DNA from: Luscinia megarhynchos
Taxonomy: Eukaryota > Chordata > Aves > Passeriformes > Turdidae
Direction: 5' to 3'
NCBI GenBank assembly: GCA_034336665.1
Contig: JAPFBE010000003.1
Span: 61,175,352-61,239,351 of the forward strand
DNA length: 64,000 bases
Part shown: piece by piece, positions 34,625 to 47,197 of the stretch
How the letters are laid out: the number at the start of each line of letters is the position of its first letter
How positions within the stretch are numbered: the stretch's first letter is position 1
Notes under the pieces: model-generated
The model's input: the letters and a program-made list of their open reading frames with translations, nothing else
Told to the model about the DNA's origin: nothing
Database searches by the model: none
Made by a program: the position numbers and the translations under genes

Positions 34625-35988
34625 AGGTGCCATCCCTGCGGAAAAATTCTAGGCTGCAGCATGAAGCTTTCCTGTTTCCTTTTGATGTTTTTGGAATCAT
34701 CTCCTGGAAAAATTTATTTAGGGACAGGATTATTTGGATGATTTTTTCCCATTTTAAAACTTCATAGGGTCTTCCTTTGGAAAGATGGAAAATAAACACC
34801 TTGGAGAGAGAGCACAAATGCACATTTCTGTGCAAAGTGGCGGCAGTTTTATTGCAGAGTCTGTATTGGTGATTTGAAGATATCTAAAGTCATTGCTGGC
34901 AAACATCATGACTAAGCCAATCACTGACTAACAGGTAAATAATGTGGAAGACAAGTAATGGGGAGAACAAAGCTTGCCACAGAGACCAATCTGGATTGAT
35001 CAGCACACCTGAACCATTAAAACACAATTTGTAATACACTGCAGTGAAATTAAAAGATAAATGTGTGTCATTCAGGAAGAAGACAGATGTACTTTTCTCC
35101 ATGTTAAGAAGTTCTTCAGTCACTATACATTTACTAGCAATATTCATACTTGTAATGAAAAAAATAAAACATGTCACTGGTAACACTGTCAAAAACTGCA
35201 GTCCTGCCAACATTTATTATGAGGCAGCAGGTAAACATTGAAAACTACAAAGAAGGAAAGGACTCCTGTCCCTTTGAGGTCTGTGCAGCCTTGCCCACTT
35301 CCTCAAGCAATGTTTTGGAGGGACTTTGTAGTCAAGAATAACAATTCTATTTCAATCTCATCCACACTTCCTACTTCTTTATTCTAGATGGAAATGGCTA
35401 GAAATTCATAATGTCTTAAAAATTTTGGCAATGCCCACACAGCTAGTAGCTGCTCTTTCCACACACACAGTCATGTTCCAAACACTCTCCAGCAAAATTG
35501 ACTTTCCTTGTGTTTTTTATAGTGCACATCACAAGAGCTCACACAAAGAAGAAACAAACAGCTGCAACAATAACTCATATAATTCTTCAAAACCAGAGGT
35601 TTTTTCTTCTAACTGGTTTTATACAACAAAGTTATGAAGCAGGTTATTCTCAGTATTAGAGAGCTAAATACCTTCTTCCATCATGCCACACTCCTGGTTC
35701 TCAGTATAAGAGGGACACATGACAAATACAAATATGGTGTGGAGAACCTTATTGAAGTCACTAAGGCTGTAAGGGGCACATGAGCCCTCAGTGTTTCAAT
35801 ATAATTCAGAGGACTTGCAAACACTACAGAAACAGCAATGCCAACCCAATGCCAAAAGATTACAGAAGGGTTCTCATAGCTCAAGGTTAATAAAGGCTGC
35901 CTCCTTCACATAGATTCTGTGGTTGGCAAAGACATGTAAACAATGCAATGCACATTTTCACACCATCTTTTACTATACAAATGCGTTT
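34625..35988. other. Non-coding single-copy DNA
   Basis: No gene is recognised. Opposite-strand frames at 34890-35213 and 35044-35241 overlap. Confidence 0.5.
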
Positions 35989-37250
35989 GAAGTAGATACC
36001 CCATCCCAGGAAAAAGACCTTGGTACATTCACTTGCTCCCTCCCTGGGGTCCAGGTTAAGGAAAATTCCCAGACAAGAACAGCCCTCAGACTATTAGCTA
36101 CTACTACTCCTTCATCTGAGTGGCAAAGAAGTCAGAGGATGATGAAAAGAGTTTCCAGGGTGTTAGGACAGTTGGCAAGGGAATCAGGAGCACAGGTTAT
36201 TTTTCCCTCTCTCCTTCCAGTTGTGGGCACCAAGGCTGAAAGAAACAAACAGGCCCAGTCTACTAATACATGGCTCAGTGGCTGATGTCCCCACCAAAAT
36301 TTTGGGCTGACTCACACAGCAGCAGGTTCACAGGTGTCAGATGGGATCCACCTTTCTGATGGGGGAAGAGCATCTTCACTCACAAGCTTGAGGTACTCCT
36401 TGGCAGAAGTTTAAACTAGACTTGAAGGGGGAGTGGGATAATATCAGGCTTGGCTGATAAACTGTGGGGACATCCCCAGCAAGTTTATAGGGAGAGAGTG
36501 CTAGTGAGGGCCCTAAGGCTGTTCCTAGACTGGAGCACACTTGAAATCTTATGGAGATGAGCCAGGGCCTCCTTTGGTAATAGGAGCCAGCAGGGAAACA
36601 CCAGTGAAATACCTCAAGAGAATTAAGGGTTATTCCTCTGAGAAGGTGACACGTTCAACAGCCCAGCTGAAGTGCCTCTTCACCAATGCACACTGCACAA
36701 ACAAACAAACAGGAGGACTGAAAGCCACTATGCTGCTGGAAAGTTAGCTCATAGTAGCCATTACTGAAACTGGTGTGACAAATCTGGTGACTGGATTGTG
36801 GCTGCAGTCATCACACACTGGTGGACTTAGCAGTCCTGGGGAATATAGGTCAGGCAAAGCATAAAGTCAGGCCCTTCCTGAAATTTAGAAAAAACTTCCA
36901 TCTGTTCAAGGTGTAGGTCAATAGAGCCACCTGGGAAACTGCCCTCAGGAGAAAGAGAGCAGGACAGATGACATGTCTTTGAGACTCCATAGAGCACAAG
37001 AATCATTGATCCTCAGGTGCAAGAAGCCAGGAAAGCAAGGCAAGGGATTGGCATGGCTGTGTCTAGACCCACTGTAAAACTTAAGGGCAAGAAGAAAATA
37101 CACATCCTATGGAAGCAGGAGCAAGTACTCTGGGAAGGGTGCAAGAACACTGCCCAGTTCTGTAGGGATGATGTCAGGCAGGTACCCTGGGAAGGGTGTA
37201 AGAACATTGCCCAGCTCTGTAGAGATGACACCAGGAGTATAAGACAATAG
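35989..37250 (+). mobile_element. CR1 LINE, 5' portion with 5' UTR and broken ORF2 start, sense
   Basis: This copy retains the CR1 5' region, which is rare because most copies are 5'-truncated. The 5' UTR text is clear: 'TGTTAGGACAGTTGGCAAGG', 'GAATCAGGAGCACAGGTTAT', 'GCCCAGTCTACTAATACATG', 'CTTGAAGGGGGAGTGGGATA' and 'GCTAGTGAGGGCCCTAAGGC'. Then comes the ORF2 start: 'AATTAAGGGTTATTCCTCTG', 'CAACAGCCCAGCTGAAGTGC', and 'GCCATTACTGAAACTGGTGT' of the endonuclease domain. Near 36795 the sequence jumps from the early endonuclease to the domain's end (CACACTGGTGGACTTAGCAG), a loss of several hundred bases judged from memory of the family. It continues between endonuclease and RT to about 37250 and stops before the RT domain. 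The conserved SDH aspartate near the endonuclease end reads as histidine. The element is dead. Confidence 0.9.
37125..37238 (+). repeat. 57-bp tandem duplication inside the CR1 copy
   Basis: GTACTCTGGGAAGGGTGCAA at 37125 recurs as GTACCCTGGGAAGGGTGTAA at 37182, exactly 57 bases later. Similarity continues through (AC)TGCCCAG and TGTAG(G/A)GATGA. In the open frame 37017-37250 this is a 19-codon in-frame repeat. The CR1 family has this segment once, so the duplication arose in this copy or its source. Confidence 0.88.
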
Positions 37251-39430
37251 ATATTGGGTTACAGAGCAGAACAATGAGTGTATGGGGACTTCAGGAGCAG
37301 TGAATTACATAATACAAATTTTCCAATTAATGTGGCTGCAGTGACCATCACAGCAGTGACCCAGTTCATTCTCCTGCCCCAGGGTCAAGGAGGAGGCACA
37401 GCACACACAGTCACCAGGAGACACAAGTCCCTCATCCCAGGAGAAAAGCTGTTTGAAATAATCTCTAATCCAGGCCCTTCACAGATGATCTTCTTCCTCT
37501 TCTGTGGCAGCAGGAGACTCAGCCTGGGACTCATGGTGAAGTCAGAAGGACAATGTGCCCAGCTCCACACCCCAAGCCATTGGATTGGTACACAAGGACT
37601 TGTTCTTGGGCACAAGCAAGGCATTTGGATGAGCCAGATAGACACTCCCAGTAAATCTTACAAGCTCAAGCTGACAGCATCCCAGAAAATGACAGCAGAG
37701 GAGATGTCCCAGAGCTCTTACCCAAACAGCATGTACCTTTTCATGATTAGATGACTTTAAGACAGCAAATGAAATCTACCACTCCAGGTATTTTAATAGG
37801 TGAGCCTTAAATTTTTAAATTTTAATATTTGATCTGTCTCCTCACAGACTCAAACAGCCTTTCTACTTTAACTAGATTCATTATGAGGTTGTCAGCAGCA
37901 CATTTTGTCTTGATTTGAATCCTTCATCTTCTCAGTTACTGTTGCCCTGGAACTCTGTCACTGGCATAGCTCTCCTCTAGGGATACAAAGGCACCAACTC
38001 TAGTCATGGCTCTATGGAAAAGGAAAATTACTGTCAGCTGCTTTCTTGGAGGAATTTTTGTTTTATGCATGGTGGGAAAAATTTCTGAGAGAAGCATTCA
38101 TTTCTTTAGTAATGAAGTCAGCCAGCAAGTTAAGTGCTTCTGCCAGTAACTGTCTCCTTATTTCAGAAAGGAAGATTTTTAACTTTGAGAATTAAATTCT
38201 GTGAAGAAAACACTTTCTTTGGAAGCCTTGTCTAGACACAGTCTTCACAAAGTACAGGGTTTTTTGTTGTGCTTTTTTTGCAAATACATATTACCAAATT
38301 TTTCTCAGTTCTGTAATTGCCATCTGCCATTAAAATCAACAGGAATAATGCTTGTATACCTGAGAAAACATGAGTCTGGTAGTTCTTAGAAGTGAGAGAT
38401 GAATTAATTTAAAAATGGATTTCACATTAAAAACAGAGGAATCAGCTGACTATGTGCTGTAGAAAGGAAAATAGCTGACTTAGAAAGCCCTAGGAATCTG
38501 GGTTATCACAGGAATTCTGCCAAGGCATTTATCTGTAGTGGTAGATACTGCTATTTTGACTTGCACACTCCTAAAGAAATATAGACTGCTTTATTCCCTT
38601 GTCCCAGATAGATTAGTCAAGTACTTAGGCACTTTATCTTCCAACTAATTGTAACAGCTAAGTGTGTATTTAAAAACTGAATTTCTGTGCAGAAATCCTC
38701 AAAATATTAATCACTCCTTGTACACCCCTCTTCTCCACAGCCTGCCAAGCACTGAGTCATAATTCCATTTTATTCTATTCTTTCCATTGCTGCACAACAA
38801 TTATACAGTCTGTGAGAAAATGATATTTATTGTTTAATCATCAGGGAGACCAGCCTTTCACAGAGAAGGAGACAGCAGCTTGTGCAGAGAGAGGATGACT
38901 TAAAGGAGGGTTGCAGAACATGATCAGGTTAAAAGTCATCAAAACTCAGTAAATGGAAGATTTGGAAGCTGTCGTGGGAGCTTTTCTCTTCTGGCAGACT
39001 ATTTTGAAAGAAAATTTGTAAAGGAAGAATACAATTTCAACATTTGTTGTGCCAACATGAAAACTTATTTTTTCCAAAACTTTGCCAACCTAGAAGAAAC
39101 AAAAACTGCATGTGACTGTTGTTAAGGGTTTGGATTATAAAACAAAATCCAAAATAAGTCTTTCCTAACCACATATTGTTTTATTTGCCCACTGTGAATG
39201 GAGCAACACCAGTGGCTAAATGCAGGAATAAGTCCAGTCAAATGACTTCTCAGCCTCACCCATGCCAGCGTGGGTTTTTAGAAGCTGTGCTTCACCAAAT
39301 GCTAATCCTGAGCTTATCCCTAGTTAGCACTGCAGGACAATCCCTCCCTCCTGACCAATCAAAGTGAAACAGGGAAAAGGACATAGGAAAATTTGTCCAC
39401 ACAATGCTCATTTTTAAAAAATGTTAAATC
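37251..39430. other. Non-coding single-copy DNA
   Basis: The 158-codon plus-strand frame at 37278-37754 directly follows the CR1 piece and is the longest plus-strand frame nearby. I recognise no domain, a minus-strand frame covers part of it, and the sequence is not typical of CR1. Its origin is unknown. The rest is AT-rich DNA without features. Confidence 0.4.
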
Positions 39431-39510
39431 TGTTTTCAAAAACTCCAAGGTTGGACAAATGAAGGGATATAAAAAATTTGTTTTCTAAAACTCCAAGGTT
39501 GGACACAATG
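39431..39510. repeat. 48-bp local duplication
   Basis: TTTTCAAAAACTCCAAGGTT at about 39433 recurs as TTTTCTAAAACTCCAAGGTT at 39481, with a following GGACA in both. The spacing is 48 bases. Confidence 0.8.
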
Positions 39511-40575
39511 ATCTACTCCACAAGAAGTCAGATTGCCTTGACAAAATCAGTGCTTCAGGACATGTTTTGCAGATATAAACATTAATTCATCAGGCAACTG
39601 TTCTTGACTAGACAAATTAGACAACTTTAGATAACAGCCCAGATCAACACACCCAGGTCAGGGCTGTGCAAGCAAGTAGCATGTCTTGAAGGATTGTGCC
39701 CAGCCTGGAATTGCTCCATTAGAAAGCACAGTGGAAGGACTGTACACAACAAACAAATAAATTCTATCTGTAAATTTCAGAGGAGTCTTATGCCAGATGT
39801 GACTGTTCTCTTCAAGCCAGACCTTGTGGTTGGGGCTGAGCTCTCCAGACCTGCCTGGACCTGCTGGCAGTGAGGGCACTGGCTCACCCTTACTCCCTGC
39901 AAGCCAGCCTGGTGCTCATGGGCTGATGGACAGTGGGCTGTCCCTGCATGCTGCACAGACACCCTGCCGGGGAAGTCTGCTGCAGATCAGCAGCTTCTTC
40001 AGCCACTGGGAGAATGCAGATTTACAGAGTTAGAGGTCACACTGCCACGGCTGGTTACTGACAGCATTGAGTTAGGACCAGGGTCAAGTCAAACCAAGAA
40101 AGAGGCCTCAGATGACAGACTAAAGCTCTGGCAGGCAGGAGCTTGCAGTTACAGCTTTAAGCCAAACTTCTGACTCATGCTGGATGTGTGAACATGAGCA
40201 ATGCAGTTGGCTCCTTGCTGCCTAAATCAGCTAGGCTGGATGATTGAGTCATGGCTGGACCTCCCAGAATCCAGATGCAAGGTCTGAAGTGACCTTTCTG
40301 GAATAAATAAGAACAAGTCTGCCCATTGCCTTCAAACTCAGCATATAAGTGTTAGTCTGTGCTAGAGAGCCACAGTGAAGAGGATGAGGGAGAGAATGAC
40401 ATAAGTTCCCCCTTCTTTAGCATAGTGGGGAGTTTCTTGTAGAAATGAATGGGGCCTTTTCTGCCTTACACTGTGGGAATGCTACTTTCCAAGGAGTTTG
40501 CACTCAGCTTGCCTAAATATACACTGCTCCAACACAGCACATGAGTGCATCCAGGACACTGGAAGGAGAAAAAGC
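39511..40575. other. Non-coding single-copy DNA
   Basis: Nothing is recognised. The frames at 39824-40033 and 39777-39962 overlap on opposite strands. Confidence 0.45.
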
Positions 40576-41015
40576 CCATAGAATCATGCAAGAATGGAGT
40601 GGCTCTGGAAGTTACACAGGGTAACCTCTACTCTCTTTACACCCGAGGGACTGTTTCCAGAGTTAAATCAGATGGCTTACAGCCTTGTTGAGTGAAGTTT
40701 TTAATGCCCCTAAAGACAAAGAATTTGTGGAGTTTTTGAGAAACCTGTTTTAGTGTTTGACCATCCTTACTGAGGAAATTTTCCTTGTCTAGTCAGAATT
40801 TCCTTTGCTGCAGCTTGGTTTTTGCCTTTGTGTACCCAGAGAGCAGTCTGGCCACATCTTCCATGTAGTTCCCTTCCAGGTTAAAAAAAAAATCTGCAGC
40901 TTTTTCTTCTCCAGCCTAATCTCAGCCCTCTGGGTATTTTAGCAGTCCTCAACTGGAATTGCTCCTCCTTTTCAGCATCTTTCTTGCACCAGTGTCCCCA
41001 AGCTGGACACTGAAA
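40576..41015 (-). mobile_element. CR1 LINE 3' fragment, old, antisense
   Basis: Reverse-orientation CR1 text is visible but decayed: TAGAATCATGCAAGAATG at the tail, 'GGGTAACCTCTA', 'ATTTCCTTTGCTGCAGCTTG', 'TTTCTTCTCCAGCCTAATCT' and 'AGCATCTTTCTTGCACCAGT', ending with a 'CCCCAAGCTGGACACTG' block. The order matches a CR1 3' half read backwards. An insertion-like segment near 40690-40770 interrupts it. Confidence 0.82.
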
Positions 41016-42179
41016 CCAACATGCAATCTCACTGGTGACAAATAGAGGGGACCAGTCTCTTCTCTTGGTCTCTTGGCCGTGCTCTTCTCTTTCTGTGCAT
41101 TCTGGGATGCATCAGTCTCTGCAAGGGCACACGGGTGACACATTCAGCTCTGAGTCCACTGAGCTGCTGTCTAGCCAGCCAGCCCTCATCTTGAGCAGTC
41201 ACACTGGGATTTCTGTCTCACGTGCAAAACATCCATGCTAATTATTATACCTATTGCTTTGGCTGGAGCAGTTCACAGAGAAAGCTGTGCATGGAAGTTA
41301 TGGGGGCTCAAAGATGCTTCTCTCTGCCATTACTAGGCAGGCTACTGGGAAATGGGATGCAGGGCTCTGTCTGGCAAACAAGCAGAGACACATCTGAACC
41401 ATGATCACAAGAGAGGGAAAAAAAGGTCAGCTGGATCAAAGATTTCCTCTTTTACTGGCCTTCCTCACTAGAGGGAATTGAGAATGGTCCTTACTGAATG
41501 GACCTGTGTCTAAAGCTGCTTGTCAAAAATGAGGGGAAACCTCCAAATATATGCTCCACTGGAAGCTGTTTTACCCATGCTGAAATGAAGCAATCGTGTT
41601 AGAAGCAGAAGAAATCTCTGGTTTCCTCTGTAACCTAACACCAATTTCTGTCTATGAGTGCTGTTATGTTACAGCTGTAGAGCTGGTGCAGAGGCAGGCA
41701 GGCTTTTGACACCTTATCTGTGGCCATCCTAAGTGGATACAGATCTCAGATAAAGTCTCTGCCAGGGGCTATGCAGGGAACAAGGGGGCATTCAAAGTCG
41801 AGAGGGTACAACTCACTTCTCAGCTTTCAGCATCCTGGTGACCTTTAAGACAGAAAGGGGGACTTGTAATTGGCTCTTCTGAACCAACATGGGAATTTCT
41901 GCTGAAAAATCCAGTGAACACATGCTGCCAGCACCTGGCCAGAGATGACTTGAGGAGAGAATACAGTGCTGCCTATGAAGCATGAGACAATGTGAAGATT
42001 CTACCTTTCCCAGCTGGGCACTGTGAAAGTGTCTCCCTTCACCTCCTCCACATCTTTTCCCTGGAGTGTCTCATGTAAGTCCATGTTATGCTCCTGCCAC
42101 ATCCTGTAAATGTCACAGCAATGACACCCAAGTTAGATTACAAGTGCCTGGGGCAAAGTCACATGAGTCCTGTTCCTAA
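41016..42179. other. Non-coding single-copy DNA
   Basis: No gene or repeat is recognised. Confidence 0.5.
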
Positions 42180-43015
42180 CGTGAAGTCAATTAAAATCAA
42201 GTAATGAAAGAAACACATCTGGTCGTAGACATTCATGATAATAAAGAAACCCCATTATGCTACTCATGCAATATATTTACTAAACAGCAATTTTTGAGAT
42301 CACATCATGAAGTAGCTGAAGCCACAAAACTGAGATACTTGTTTTAAGTTGGATTCTGAGCCTTTAGAGTGTGTAGATAAATAGACTCCATTTTCTTTTC
42401 AGGTTATTAAAAAGCTAGATCTTAAACACAGCACTGAGCTGTACAGTTAGTTCTGCACTTTGAACACCTACTCTGCAGGAACTCTACCAGAAACCATTAC
42501 AAAGAAGTCACTTGTGGTTCTGATTTGGGGGAACGACAAAATTAGGAGAGTATGGACGCTTTAAAGCTGGAATCCATCATTTCAGTAACATAGAGCAGCA
42601 CATCAACATCTCAGTGACCTGAGGCAGCTAGCTCAGCCTGATTCCTGTGAATTTAACTTAATTTGCTCACTTAGAGCTTTTTCCTCTTTTATAATGTCTA
42701 TGAATCATTGCACCATCCAGAATGAATACAGACAGAATGCTTCCCTGGCTCAGAGATAACAGAGCCCCTTGCTTAGTCAGGAGAATGATTTAAGAAAATC
42801 AATGGCTTTGCTTTGGTTACAAAATAAATTTAGAAAATAACAGAGCAAGAGCTAAACAGTTGGAATGCCAGCAGGGGGATATTTCATTTGACTTCCCTTA
42901 TATACCAAAAGTTTGCCTGACACCAATTAGATAAATATATTTCTCAGCAACATCTAATCTTAAGCAAAATCTTATAGCTCTTATTCCACCACTAAAATAT
43001 TATGAACAATCATAT
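42180..43015. promoter_or_regulatory. Candidate conserved non-coding blocks
   Basis: Long repeat-free AT-rich DNA with many ATTA/TAAT cores (GTCAATTAAAATCAAG near 42186, TAACTTAATTTGCTC near 42654, CCAATTAGATAAATATAT near 42924) and a retained CpG in CTGGTCGTAGAC. It encloses the CTCF-like site described separately. Regulatory potential is inference. Confidence 0.22.
42868..42879 (+). promoter_or_regulatory. CTCF-like core motif
   Basis: CCAGCAGGGGGA matches 11 of 12 positions of the CTCF core CCASYAGRKGGC. CTCF is the vertebrate insulator and loop-anchor protein. Context is AT-rich with no obvious upstream motif. Short matches occur by chance, so occupancy is unproven. Confidence 0.3.
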
Positions 43016-46000
43016 TAGGGACTTGGTTTGCCCAGTAAGGGAGTCCTGTGCACCCTTGCATAGTTCACCCTAATACAGGGCTGAAGCCAGGACTAGCCTA
43101 GACCTTCAGGCCCCATTATCTTGATAGAATGACAACCTTAACTTACAAAATGCTTGCAGTCATCTACAGAGCTGAATGTGGATGTTGATAATTTTTTAGG
43201 CTGAGGCACAATTCAGTCCTGCTCATGGATGTTGACCTTGAGCAGCACATGCAGTAATTCTGCATTTCCCAGCTCAGGCATTCCCATTCTTAGTTTTCCT
43301 GTCCTCCTTCTCCTCCTGCCTTTGATTTCAACTGCCAAGATACCACAAGAAAGTATCTGCAACACACCTTTCCTTTCTACCCTCTGTAGCAGGACCCTGC
43401 AAACCTTTATTTTTGTCTACACTGCTATCAGCAGTGAAGCCTGGTGGTTGCCTCTGACTCCTGCCCTCTCTTTGGGATTAAAGGCTGCTAAGAAAATGTT
43501 CTCAGTGCATATTAATTACATACATTGCTCATGAGAGTTTTTCTCCATTCACTATGAGTTTAAGCTGTGAAATATCCTGAAGGAGCACCCATGACAAAGT
43601 AGAGTAAATCATGGAGCATTCAATAAATATCTCAGCAGTCCCATAGGTTAAAAGCTATTACTTTTTAGTAGATTAATTTCTGAACAAAGACAAACTTCAA
43701 ACTTACACTCAAAATAAATCTTCCTTATTCCTACTCTGTAATCCTATCTGGTATGAAGCTGGTACAGAAGATGAGAGAGGTCTGTGTTTCCCACAGCTCC
43801 ACATTTCTGATGGAAAATTGCAAACAGCCTGCATGAGCAGTTTCTTAGACTTCAGGAGGGCTGAAGAGCACAGATTCATCCCCATGGAATCTTTGGCCTT
43901 GTGCTACCCATCAGAAATCCTTCCAAAGTGTGTTTTTTCCTCTTCATTTAACCTGGATGCAGCACACACAGCAGGCACTGGATCACCACCATCTCCTGGA
44001 CTACTATAGTGATCTGGCATTAATAACTTGTCAGCACAAGTTCCTTTGGCTTGCCCTGGCTGGCCCCTGTAGCCCATGACTGGAGGCCTTACTCCAGAAG
44101 AGACATCCACCCCAGCTGTAATTCACTTAGTTGAGGCCAACCATGGCATAACCTTCCACCATGAGGTCGCTAGAACTGAGTCACCTACACCCTTTTAGAA
44201 TAAGTCACTGAGCAGCCGTGACTTGGTGAAATGTTCAGTCACAACAGATGTGGGCAGAGCTAGGATTAGTCATGGAGGATGAAAAGGCTTCATCAGCCAC
44301 TCACCCTTAGAAATGACATTTCCATACAGAATAAATTCGATTTTAAAAGCAAGAAATTTCTTACATATGAAGGAAAGCCTCCTCCTAATTGAACTTTTGT
44401 TCATTGTGAGCATCAGTGAAGCCTTCAGTGAAAACCAACCTGCTTTGTGCCCAGGGCAGCAAGCACCTGTCTTTGAAAAGCTTTCTGCTAGCCTGTAGTC
44501 ATCATCTGCTTCCAGTGGGTCTGCAGGGGAGAGATGAAAAGGGAGGAAATACTTGGTTCTCTGACAGCAACCCAGAAAAAACTGCTATCTGAGGAAAGTG
44601 ACAGCTGAATTAGCAGAGATGGGTCCCAGGGAGTGATTATATCTCCATGATTTTACACACATATTTCCTCTAGAGGAAGCCCAGGAAAATCCCTCAGTCT
44701 TCACGAGGACAGTAGACTTTTTGGAGGAATGATAAGACTGAAGAGAAACAGAAACAAAGAAGCCTGATCACAAAAACACTCCTAAAATTTCATGTTCAGG
44801 TTGAGGTATGACTGAAAGTGAACATCTGCATTACTGTGCTCAAAAATGGAGGAAATTAAATTGAAAAAACCAAGGAGTTCCAACTGAAATCTTGGCTGAA
44901 ATATTTTTCAGCTGCTTACTCAATACTGGAATAATTGCTCCTTGCATGCCTTGGGTACAAATCCCACCCAACAGGGGTTGCAGAGCCAGGGCTGCCCAGT
45001 GTGACAAGGCTCCAATCTCCAGCAAGTGTAGCCACCCTGGCCATGTGCCCCTGCCATTTCAACACCCCATTGCTCCCTGATAAATGCAGAGGTCACAGCA
45101 TAGGGGCTGTTGTTTTCTCTGAGCACTTCTACATCACAATGACATCTGCAGCAGTGTGATCCCAGCTCATGGCCCTGGGGAAAGCAGACTGATGGTTTCC
45201 ACACAGCCCATGTTTGTAGCTCACACTGGTAATCATGTGGACCACGGAGGAATCTCATCTGATAAGAACCCTTTGCTCCAGAGGTGACAAAAATTCGCAT
45301 CTAAGTGGGATGCAATCGTCTCTCCTTCCATTAAAAAACAAAACCAAAATGGAAAATGTGAACTTTGCAGGTGACCACTGCAAGCTGGATCACCTGCGAA
45401 GAATTCAGTGGAGGGCAGGTGGACATCCATAAAGCAAAATCTTGTCTGGGATCTCACTCTTTGCGACCCAAATATTCAGCTAAAATACTTCAAATGAAAA
45501 AAGTCAGTTGGCTTGCAGTCATCAGTCCACTGTGGATTGAAGAGAATCTCCAGTGGGAGAAAGAAGTTTATTAAACAGATGCTACAGGATACAGGAATAT
45601 GGGGCAGAAAGGAAAACAATATGATGAAATTACTTCTGTCTCAGATACCCAGTACAGTTTTTATTAAAGTCAACAGGAATTGCACCCATGGCTCCAGGAG
45701 CAGGCACAGTCCTTCAATAGAGCATTAAAGGAAAAATTGAAAGGTTTGAACTCTATGATACATAAATCATAGCAACCATTGATGTATTTTGCAAACAGTA
45801 AGATTTGCAAATCATATGTGTGCAAAACCCCAAGTCTGACATCTCAGAAGAACTGAAATTTTGTACCAGTTCCTCTATAGAGAGGTGCAGGAAAAAACCC
45901 ACCGGCAGTGCCAGGCCGAGGAAGAAGTTTGGCACTTCCTCCCCTAACAGAGAAGCAGAAGCATCTGTGCAGATGCAAGCAAGCAATAAATAAAGATTGC

Positions 46001-46330
46001 TGAGATTTTTTGTGCATCAGACAGGGAAGATTTATATAACATGGAGTGATACTAGGTTGCCTTATTCACTCTCTTGGTTTTTTCCCCCAGTCAGACCAGG
46101 TGAAGTACTTAGGGAACTTTTGAATTTAATCACCCACGGACTATGCTGAGTAACTGGTCTGTGTAAGACAGCAATTAAGTGTTGTGACAAACTCCACAGA
46201 ATTTGGCAAGATTTAGTTGCACAGAGATCCTCTCACCACTGACATGCAGCCTTCTTGCACTGCAGCTATTTAAGAATGCAAGCAACATTCCTCCAAAACC
46301 ACAGATGAAATGAAACACCTATCTGTAAAT
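43016..46330. other. Non-coding single-copy DNA
   Basis: No gene or repeat family is recognised. Frames such as 43229-43534 and 44920-45300 lack motifs and overlap shadows on the other strand. Confidence 0.5.
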
Positions 46331-46372
46331 CCACCAGTAGACCTACCAGCATCTCCAGTAGAGCTACCAGCA
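46331..46372. repeat. Two-copy 21-bp tandem repeat
   Basis: ACCAGTAGACCTACCAGCAT is followed at once by CCAGTAGAGCTACCAGCAG, a 21-bp unit. The CCAGTAG word recurs near 46445. Confidence 0.7.
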
Positions 46373-46924
46373 GCTCCCCACACCATAGTGCAGCAGGAGA
46401 GCTGGAGCACCACAGGCCACCCCCATGGCACCCAGCACCAGCTACCAGTAGATTCCATCCCGTGGTGGCTGAGGATGACAACGTCATGCATATAGCCATG
46501 ATGGCAGCCCAGCTGGTATGCAGTGACTAATGAAGCCATCAAAGGAGCTTAGGTGCAGGGTCCTGGTCCAAAGAACCATCTTTCTGTAGGGAAACACTGG
46601 CCCAGTGAAATGTCTGAGGAAGACAGGGAGTCAGGTGCCTTTCTCTTCCTCCTGCAACAGAAACAGCAACAGCCCAAGCTTTCCACACTGTACAAAGTCA
46701 CTTCATTCTATGTTCTCTTCCAAGGACTTCCACCAATCTAGGCAGTGAAAAGCAAACAGAAGTTCTCAGTATGGTTTAATGACGTCATTGCACAGCTAAT
46801 TTGCTGTAAATCATTGCAGGCATGCATTTTGCCATCCAAGTTAATAACAGGTTTGTAATTCACACTGTTGAAAGTCAGCATCGACTCATAGCAGTCAGCT
46901 GAGTGTGTGCCAAATGCAGGACTC
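46373..46924. other. Non-coding single-copy DNA
   Basis: No gene or repeat family is recognised. Confidence 0.5.
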
Positions 46925-47197
46925 TAGCCATGTGACAAATCAAAAACACCACAAACAAGGGAAACTTCTATTGCTATGGAATATCTTGCCTCTGGCATAA
47001 AGAACTTCTTCCTTTGGAGGGTAGTGCAGTATTGGAACAAGGACCCAGACACACTGTGGCATCTCCAGCCTGGAAGGTTTTCAAGACTTGACTGCACAAA
47101 ACTACTTCTCATGTGATCCAGCATCAATGATATCTCTACTTTAAGTGGGAGGTCAGACTAGAGCCCTTTGCAACCAACATTTCTATGATCCTGTGAG
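46925..47197 (+). mobile_element. CR1 LINE 3' end, sense
   Basis: CR1 3' text in order: 'AAAGAACTTCTTCCTTTGGA', 'GTAGTGCAGTATTGGAACAA', 'TGGAAGGTTTTCAAGACTTG', 'GTGGGAGGTCAGACTAGAGC', and the terminal 'CATTTCTATGATCCTGTGAG'. It is diverged but complete at the 3' end. The minus frame at 46924-47127 is antisense to it. Confidence 0.9.
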
